Under the pieces are notes generated by a model. It saw only the letters and a program-made list of their open reading frames with translations. It searched no databases and was not told the origin of the DNA. DNA of 11,806 bases from Desulfobacterales bacterium (lineage in GTDB: Bacteria; Desulfobacterota; Desulfobacteria; Desulfobacterales; Desulfobacteraceae): positions 1 through 11,806 of the forward strand of contig JAKSAU010000591.1 of assembly GCA_022361535.1 (NCBI GenBank), written 5' to 3'. Both the position numbers and the translations under genes were made by a program. Numbering within the stretch: position 1 is the stretch's first letter; each line of letters opens with the position of its first letter. Positions 7,915-11,806 of the stretch are shown one piece after another.

Positions 7915-8766
7915 ATGAAATTGAAACTGATTATAATCAGCGCGTGTATTTATTTGCTTTTAAGCCCTGTAGCCTGGGCCGGTTCGTCATGCGATCATGT
8001 GACCATTGAATGGATAAAATCCCATGTGCCTGTACCTGATGATACCACCATTGTTTTCAAGCAATCCCAGAACGGGTTATGTGAAGCGGTTCTCTCCATT
8101 GATGGTGGGTTGGCGCCGGTATATGCAGGCAAAGATTTTCTTGTGGCAGGAAGGCTGTTTAAAAAGGGGAAATCCATAACCCGTGAAACCATGGCCAGCC
8201 TATCGGACGTGGCAAAGACCGAAAGAAGAAAGGCAGACGAAAAAGAGGCGCTGGCTGTTGAACAACGCAAGGAATTTTTTAAATCCAATGTTCAGGATTT
8301 AAGTGGCCTCGTTTCCATGACATTTGCTCCGGGAGATCCTAAAGAGTTTGTTTATGTAATCACCGACCCCAACTGCACCCATTGCAAGGCGCTTCTCAAT
8401 GACCTGGAAATACTGTCGGTTGAGGCAGGTATCGCACTTAAATTGATCATTTATCCAGTTCTGGGAATAAAAAGCCAGGATATGGCGGCCCATGCCATTT
8501 GCAATGAGTTTTCTTATGGGGCTTATAAGGCGATGTCGGGTGACGATACAGTTGCAGTCTGTGAGAAGGCAGATGAACTGATCGGGAAAACAAAAGATCT
8601 GTTTAAATCAGCTGACATTTCTTTTGTTCCTATTGTTGTGGCAAAGGATGGGGCATGGGTGGTTGAAGGCAACGATATCTGTGAAATACGTACCCACCTT
8701 GGCTTACAGGCAGGAGATGAGCAAGAGGGCAGTGGCAGCGGGTGCTCTTCCGACAGCAAGGAGTAG
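7915..8766 (+). CDS. Secreted DsbC/DsbG-like thiol-disulfide isomerase-type protein
   Basis: The 283-residue precursor begins with a clear signal peptide (MKLKLIIISACIYLLLSPVAWA, residues 1-22, written here only as a Sec-type n/h/c pattern with cleavage after AWA). The mature part has a small N-terminal domain (about 25-95), a charged, probably helical linker (about 98-125, rich in Lys and Glu) and a thioredoxin fold (about 143-265). The active site is CTHC at 154-157 in DPNCTHCKALL, and the expected cis-Pro is P239 in SFVPIVV. This order matches DsbC/DsbG, periplasmic proteins that reshuffle or reduce disulfides. Extra cysteines at 26, 56, 196, 216, 256 and 277 are unusual for a simple thioredoxin. 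The tail ends GSGSGCSSDSKE. ATG 7915 is chosen over earlier in-frame starts (TTG 7810, ATG 7831) because it gives the signal peptide and has AGGGA 7-8 nt upstream. No redox partner lies beside it, so its substrate is unknown. Confidence 0.85.
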   Translation: MKLKLIIISACIYLLLSPVAWAGSSCDHVTIEWIKSHVPVPDDTTIVFKQSQNGLCEAVLSIDGGLAPVYAGKDFLVAGRLFKKGKSITRETMASLSDVAKTERRKADEKEALAVEQRKEFFKSNVQDLSGLVSMTFAPGDPKEFVYVITDPNCTHCKALLNDLEILSVEAGIALKLIIYPVLGIKSQDMAAHAICNEFSYGAYKAMSGDDTVAVCEKADELIGKTKDLFKSADISFVPIVVAKDGAWVVEGNDICEIRTHLGLQAGDEQEGSGSGCSSDSKE

Positions 8767-8811
8767 CTGACCCCATTTTTTTAAAAGCTATTTCAAAAAA
8801 GATATTGGCGT

Positions 8812-9723
8812 CTATTCTTTAACCATGCCAAGGAAAACGGCCTGGTCCCAAACCCTTTTGGCCAGCCGTATGGTTGCCAAGTCCACCATTTTACCGTCTA
8901 CTGCAACCGCTCCTAAAGGATGTCGTTCTGCAGCATTAAGAATTTTCTTTGCCCTGGCGATTTCCTTGTCTGAGGGAGAAAAGATCTGATTGATTGTGTT
9001 GAGCTGGTCCGGGTGAATCGCCCATTTGCCGTCACACCCAAGGGCTTTGGACATGGCTGCAGATGCTTCAAGCCCGTTTTTGTCCCTGAAGTTTCCGAAT
9101 GGTGCATCTATGGCGAGAAGTCCGTTGGCTTTTGCAGCCATGATTATTCTGCTTATCGGGTAGTGCCAGCGGTGGCCAGGATAAATCTGTGATTCATTTT
9201 CTCCATGGCCTGATATGGAGGCAAGACCGGCATTAACCGATGCTGAATAATCTGCCACACCAAATGAAAGCGACCTGAGACGTTTACTTGCCCGGGCAAT
9301 ATCAGATACCTGGTCAAGTCCTTGGGCAGTTTCTATGGCAGCTTCAATCCGCATGGGTTTGTCCGATTGCTTTTCAAGATCAATGCCTGACAGCAGGCGG
9401 TCCAAAAAATGGATATCGCCTGCATCATTCACCTTGGGCAGGACTACGAAATCTGCAAGTCCATGTGCGTTTTCTGCCACATGGAATGCATCTTTTACCC
9501 CAAACTGTGTATCCAGGCTGTTGATCCGGATGGCAAGGGTTTTCCCTTGCCAGTTCAGTGTGGTAATTGATTGAATCACCTGATTTCTTGCCTGAACTTT
9601 TTGATCCGGTGGCACGCTGTCTTCAAGGTCCAGCATCACCACATCCGCTTTGGATAAGCATGCTTTTTCATGCATATAAGGTATGTGGCCCGGAACGGAA
9701 AGAACGGATCTGGCTGGTTTCAT
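8812..9723 (-). CDS. HpcH/HpaI-family CitE-like acyl-CoA lyase
   Basis: The 303-residue protein has the CitE/malyl-CoA lyase pattern: RSVLSVPG (5-12), VVMLDLEDSVPPDQK (28-42), the substrate Arg in RIN (66-68), VLPKV (94-98), and the metal-binding Glu and Asp in IEAAIET (E131) and SFGVADYS (D158). The C-terminal CDGKWAIHPDQ (230-240) and VDGKMVD (275-281) segments are typical of the longer malyl-CoA or citramalyl-CoA lyase type. Such TIM-barrel enzymes cleave or form 3-hydroxyacyl-CoA thioesters such as malyl-, methylmalyl- or citramalyl-CoA with Mg2+. No citrate lyase alpha or gamma subunits lie nearby, so a stand-alone lyase is more likely than citrate lyase. GGGAG (9731-9735) lies 7 nt before ATG 9723, but inside one arm of a strong inverted repeat. 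It is the third gene downstream of the TetR regulator, separated from the sulfotransferase by 95 nt. The exact substrate cannot be read from sequence. Confidence 0.88.
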   Translation of the reverse strand: MKPARSVLSVPGHIPYMHEKACLSKADVVMLDLEDSVPPDQKVQARNQVIQSITTLNWQGKTLAIRINSLDTQFGVKDAFHVAENAHGLADFVVLPKVNDAGDIHFLDRLLSGIDLEKQSDKPMRIEAAIETAQGLDQVSDIARASKRLRSLSFGVADYSASVNAGLASISGHGENESQIYPGHRWHYPISRIIMAAKANGLLAIDAPFGNFRDKNGLEASAAMSKALGCDGKWAIHPDQLNTINQIFSPSDKEIARAKKILNAAERHPLGAVAVDGKMVDLATIRLAKRVWDQAVFLGMVKE

Positions 9724-9730
9724 GGTATGT

Positions 9731-9777
9731 CTCCCTTGGTGAATTTATCTGATGCAACTATAAATTTACCAAGGGAG
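9731..9777 (-). promoter_or_regulatory. 18-bp inverted repeat burying the lyase ribosome binding site
   Basis: The arms 9731-9748 and 9760-9777 are complementary at 17 of 18 positions and flank an 11-nt loop (9749-9759). Read on the minus strand, the 3' arm contains GGGAG, the lyase ribosome binding site, which would pair with CTCCC of the 5' arm. No U-run follows, so a simple terminator is unlikely. The same dyad could instead be a DNA operator. Confidence 0.7.
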
Positions 9778-9792
9778 TTTAAAATATGTCAA
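9763..9792 (-). promoter_or_regulatory. Candidate internal promoter for the lyase gene
   Basis: On the minus strand a consensus -35 box TTGACA (9787-9792) is followed after 18 nt by TAAATT (9763-9768), which matches the -10 consensus at four of six positions. The -10 box lies in one arm of the 9731-9777 inverted repeat. Transcription would begin near 9756, inside the loop, giving a short leader that lacks the pairing arm. Confidence 0.45.
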
Positions 9793-9818
9793 ACTAACTT
9801 ATTCGGCAAAAACGAAAA

Positions 9819-10973
9819 TCACCACCCATATTGATCATAATAAAAATCAAATATCTCTTTTATCTGCTGGGGCTCTATGCCAAATTCGTTAAGTGTGCAT
9901 TCATGATTTCCGAATTTGGATCTTGGGTTATCCCTCATCCAGGTTTGCATCCTTTTTTTAGCGCCTTCCAATAAAGGGATCCGGAAGTGGTTATAAATCT
10001 TTTCAACTGTTTTTATCGGGTCGGCTGACATCTCTTGGTGAAAAATGTCCAGACCCTGGTCGGGTGCCAGTTTTTTTCTGTATAGAAGTGCACGCTTAAG
10101 TCCTTGGGCCCAAAGTTTTGGATACCAGTCTAAGATGGCCTGTTTGTCGGCCTGACCAGCAGTAAAATTTGTCCAGTGATAGACCATGCTGATTCCGGAA
10201 ACCATTGCATCTATGGGGTCACGATGGGTGAAAACGATTTTTGCATCAGGGTAGATGTCAATCAACGCTTCAACTCCAAACAGGTGCATAGGGGCTTTTA
10301 AAACCCATCTTTCATTTGGCAATTTCCACTGCAGCACCTGGAGGATTTTTTTATGCCATTTATAGGCTTGGACCATGTTGCAGTCTCCTACCCAATTGCC
10401 ATGGGAAAATAAACTGGATCCTGCACTCCATCCCATATGGACAAATTCGTGGGCTGTAAGGTTTTGGCATTCAGCTGTTCCATGGGCCATGAAGTTGATA
10501 CCGTTGATACCTTTTAACCCCGGTGCCACTGAAAACATACCTTCCATGGCCTCATGGAAAATTCCGGGCCTTGGATCGACTGATGACGGTAAAAGTTCAG
10601 GTGGCGGGCAGATAGGACCGGTTGTTTCAAAGTTCCTAAGGAACCTTGCAGAAGGATCAAGGGCAAGAAGGGTTTGCAAGATGGTTGTTCCGGACCTTGG
10701 AAGGCCAATAACAAAAACAGGCTCTTTAATTTTTTCATCTAAAATCTCAGGATGGGCATTTATCAATTGGGTTATTTCAACCCGGTTGACCAACAATTGA
10801 ATAATTTGGCCGGAAAAATAACCGGCCGGTCCTTCAGTTAGAGCAATATCATTATTCAAAGAGGAGACAAAGGCTTCCAACCCTTGTTTGTATGAGTTCC
10901 CGCCAAAGTTATCTGAACCGGTTTTTTCTATGGCTTGTGCGATTAATTGGTCTGCTGACAATTTAATTGTCAT
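9819..10973 (-). CDS. PAPS-dependent sulfotransferase-family protein
   Basis: The 384-residue protein belongs to the Sulfotransfer_3-type group. The 5'-phosphosulfate loop is FVIGLPRSGTTILQ (87-100), a P-loop-like motif, and the 3'-phosphate region is KIVFTHRDPIDAMVSG (245-260). LKAPMH (225-230) is another conserved block of this group. These enzymes move a sulfonate from 3'-phosphoadenylyl sulfate to a hydroxyl on a lipid, sugar or small molecule. There is no signal peptide or TM segment, so it should act in the cytosol. The start ATG 10973 is well supported by AGGAGG (10980-10985), 6 nt upstream. It overlaps the TetR gene end by 11 nt, so the two are co-transcribed and probably translationally coupled, making this the likely target of that regulator. 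The acceptor is unknown; the neighbouring CitE-like lyase hints at acyl-CoA or lipid chemistry. Some family members have not been shown to transfer sulfate, so activity is inferred. Confidence 0.87.
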   Translation of the reverse strand: MTIKLSADQLIAQAIEKTGSDNFGGNSYKQGLEAFVSSLNNDIALTEGPAGYFSGQIIQLLVNRVEITQLINAHPEILDEKIKEPVFVIGLPRSGTTILQTLLALDPSARFLRNFETTGPICPPPELLPSSVDPRPGIFHEAMEGMFSVAPGLKGINGINFMAHGTAECQNLTAHEFVHMGWSAGSSLFSHGNWVGDCNMVQAYKWHKKILQVLQWKLPNERWVLKAPMHLFGVEALIDIYPDAKIVFTHRDPIDAMVSGISMVYHWTNFTAGQADKQAILDWYPKLWAQGLKRALLYRKKLAPDQGLDIFHQEMSADPIKTVEKIYNHFRIPLLEGAKKRMQTWMRDNPRSKFGNHECTLNEFGIEPQQIKEIFDFYYDQYGW

Positions 10974-11622
10974 GATGTTCCTCCTTTTGTTTTTTTAGAT
11001 GCTCTTTTATTGATGAAACGCCACCCATGGAGAATTTGAAGACATGATCTGCCCATGCTTCTTGTTGTTCGGCAGGTGAGTAATCTGGAAAAAGCCTGGA
11101 GAAAACAGGCCATGCAAAGCTATAGTAGAGCAACTGCCCGGATACAGATACCAGACAGTCTCTGACCGTATCTTCAGTGGCCCCTTCGCCTAAAAGATCG
11201 CGAAATACTTTCAAGTGCCTTTGGATTCTGGGTCGGTTGTATTGATCCACAAGGTCCTCGATAAATGGCGAAGGCCTTGTCATTTCATTAACGAAAATCG
11301 CTGTGATATCTGAGGCAAATGCATTGTTTTTGTATAGCATCTTGCAAAAGTTTGAGATCATTTCTTTGAGCTGATCTTGCGGAGTCTTTTTTCCCCATTC
11401 GCTCAAATCAAAGTTGTCGTACTCGGAAAAAATCAGTTCCAGGATCTCGCGATAGAGCAACTCTTTTGATTTGAAATAATAGTTGATGCTGTTGATGTTC
11501 CCGGCACCGGCTTCTTTGCAGATTTCTCTTACAGTGGCTTCCTTGTATCCTTTTTGGGCAAAAACCTTGATACCGGCGTTAAGTAGGTTTTGACGGGTTG
11601 TATTGTCTTTTTTGCTCTCCAT
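10963..11622 (-). CDS. TetR/AcrR-family transcriptional regulator, CecR-like
   Basis: The 219-residue protein has a TetR N-terminal helix-turn-helix at about residues 8-55: RQNLLNAGIKVFAQKGY, then ATVREICKEAGAGNINSINYYFKSKELLY, with the usual YYFxSKExLY recognition-helix end. The all-helical C-terminal region, including FVNEMTRPSPF (about 110-120) and a GQLLYYSFA stretch, resembles the CecR/YbiH (DUF1956) ligand-binding domain. Such proteins repress their own operon and let go on binding a small ligand. GGGAG (11629-11633) lies 6 nt before ATG 11622. Two near-identical palindromes sit just upstream at 11645-11686, fitting autoregulation. The sulfotransferase gene overlaps its 3' end, so both are probably controlled together. 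The ligand is unknown. The family call is secure; the CecR subgroup is less so. Confidence 0.9.
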   Translation of the reverse strand: MESKKDNTTRQNLLNAGIKVFAQKGYKEATVREICKEAGAGNINSINYYFKSKELLYREILELIFSEYDNFDLSEWGKKTPQDQLKEMISNFCKMLYKNNAFASDITAIFVNEMTRPSPFIEDLVDQYNRPRIQRHLKVFRDLLGEGATEDTVRDCLVSVSGQLLYYSFAWPVFSRLFPDYSPAEQQEAWADHVFKFSMGGVSSIKEHLKKQKEEHHDN

Positions 11623-11644
11623 TGAAGTCTCCCTGGAATTATTT

Positions 11645-11660
11645 TAATACAACTGTATTA
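11645..11660. promoter_or_regulatory. Palindromic operator copy 1 upstream of the TetR gene
   Basis: TAATACAACTGTATTA is a perfect 7+7 bp palindrome around a 2-bp centre, extendable by one more pair on each side. Its near edge is 22 nt before the TetR ATG. Size and symmetry fit a TetR-dimer operator. That this regulator binds it is inferred from position and from the second copy. Confidence 0.65.
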
Positions 11661-11670
11661 AGTGGCTAGT

Positions 11671-11686
11671 TAATACGGTTGTATTA
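11671..11686. promoter_or_regulatory. Palindromic operator copy 2 upstream of the TetR gene
   Basis: TAATACGGTTGTATTA repeats the pattern of copy 1 with 6-bp perfect outer arms. The two copies are 26 bp apart centre to centre, about two and a half helical turns. A TTGACC box (11690-11695, minus strand) lies directly upstream, so a repressor here would cover the likely promoter. The matching -10 box is poor. Confidence 0.6.
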
Positions 11687-11733
11687 GTTGGTCAAGGTTT
11701 TTTTAGAAAAATACAACTTTTTTGTCATGCCGC

Positions 11734-11751
11734 TCAGCAACACCTTGCTGA
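11734..11751. repeat. Short perfect inverted repeat near the window edge
   Basis: TCAGCAA and TTGCTGA flank a CACC loop, forming a perfect 7-bp stem. It lies upstream of the TetR operator pair in the last 120 nt, where no gene is visible. Only a short TTTAT follows on the plus strand, so it is at best a weak terminator for that direction. Its function is unknown. Confidence 0.35.
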
Positions 11752-11806
11752 TTTATCAGTCAGAGAACTTAAGTTACATAGGTGGTTGGTGCCGGGGAAA
11801 CATTGA

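Noticed and set aside
8777..8800. AT-only imperfect inverted repeat between the convergent DsbC-like and lyase genes, possible bidirectional terminator.
   Set aside because: The stem has no GC pairs beyond the loop and contains mismatches, so it is too weak to call.
10808..10827. GGCCGG/CCGGCC inverted repeat inside the sulfotransferase gene.
   Set aside because: It is short, within coding sequence and explained by codons for Gly, Pro, Ala and Gly residues.

Overview
The window is moderate-GC bacterial DNA, densely packed with nine protein-coding genes and no RNA genes, insertion sequences or CRISPR arrays that I can see. The gene styles (a long-form LOG protein, a six-TM HAMP/class III cyclase, a GT4-HAD sucrose-phosphate synthase, a CitE-like lyase and a CecR-like TetR regulator) suggest a Gram-negative, probably marine or sediment, Desulfobacterota-type organism. 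This is an impression from protein style, not a proven assignment.

Layout. Positions 1-1314 (+) encode a LOG-family nucleotide phosphoribohydrolase-like protein with a long unrecognised N-terminal region. Its true start may lie before the window. Positions 1489-3045 (+) encode a membrane-bound nucleotide cyclase. Convergent to it, 7600-3073 (-) is a tightly packed three-gene sugar operon: a PfkB fructokinase-like enzyme, a sucrose-phosphate synthase fused to an apparently intact HAD phosphatase, and a GH13_18 sucrose phosphorylase-type enzyme. The first two genes overlap by 11 nt. The last two are 3 nt apart, with the ribosome binding site of the third containing the stop codon of the second. 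A good sigma70-like promoter (7697-7726, minus strand) and a leader hairpin precede the operon.

Divergent from the operon, 7915-8766 (+) encodes a secreted DsbC-like thiol-disulfide protein with a CTHC active site. Positions 11622-8812 (-) then hold a TetR/CecR-like regulator, a PAPS-type sulfotransferase overlapping it by 11 nt, and a CitE-like acyl-CoA lyase after a 95-nt gap. Upstream of the regulator are two copies of a TAATAC(N4)GTATTA palindrome, likely its operators.

How they work together. The sugar operon can build sucrose from UDP-glucose and fructose-6-P, dephosphorylate it, split it phosphorolytically to glucose-1-P, and return fructose to the hexose-phosphate pool. This is a closed compatible-solute or carbon-storage loop. 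It resembles the sps-spp-fruK-amylosucrase clusters of halotolerant methanotrophs, with a phosphorylase in place of amylosucrase. The phosphorylase has an Arg where the Bifidobacterium enzyme has Pro134, so its substrate (sucrose, sucrose-6F-phosphate or another glucoside) is open.

The most unusual non-coding structure is an 18-bp inverted repeat (9731-9777) upstream of the lyase. It buries the lyase ribosome binding site in any read-through transcript, while an apparent internal promoter would start transcription inside the loop and leave the site free.
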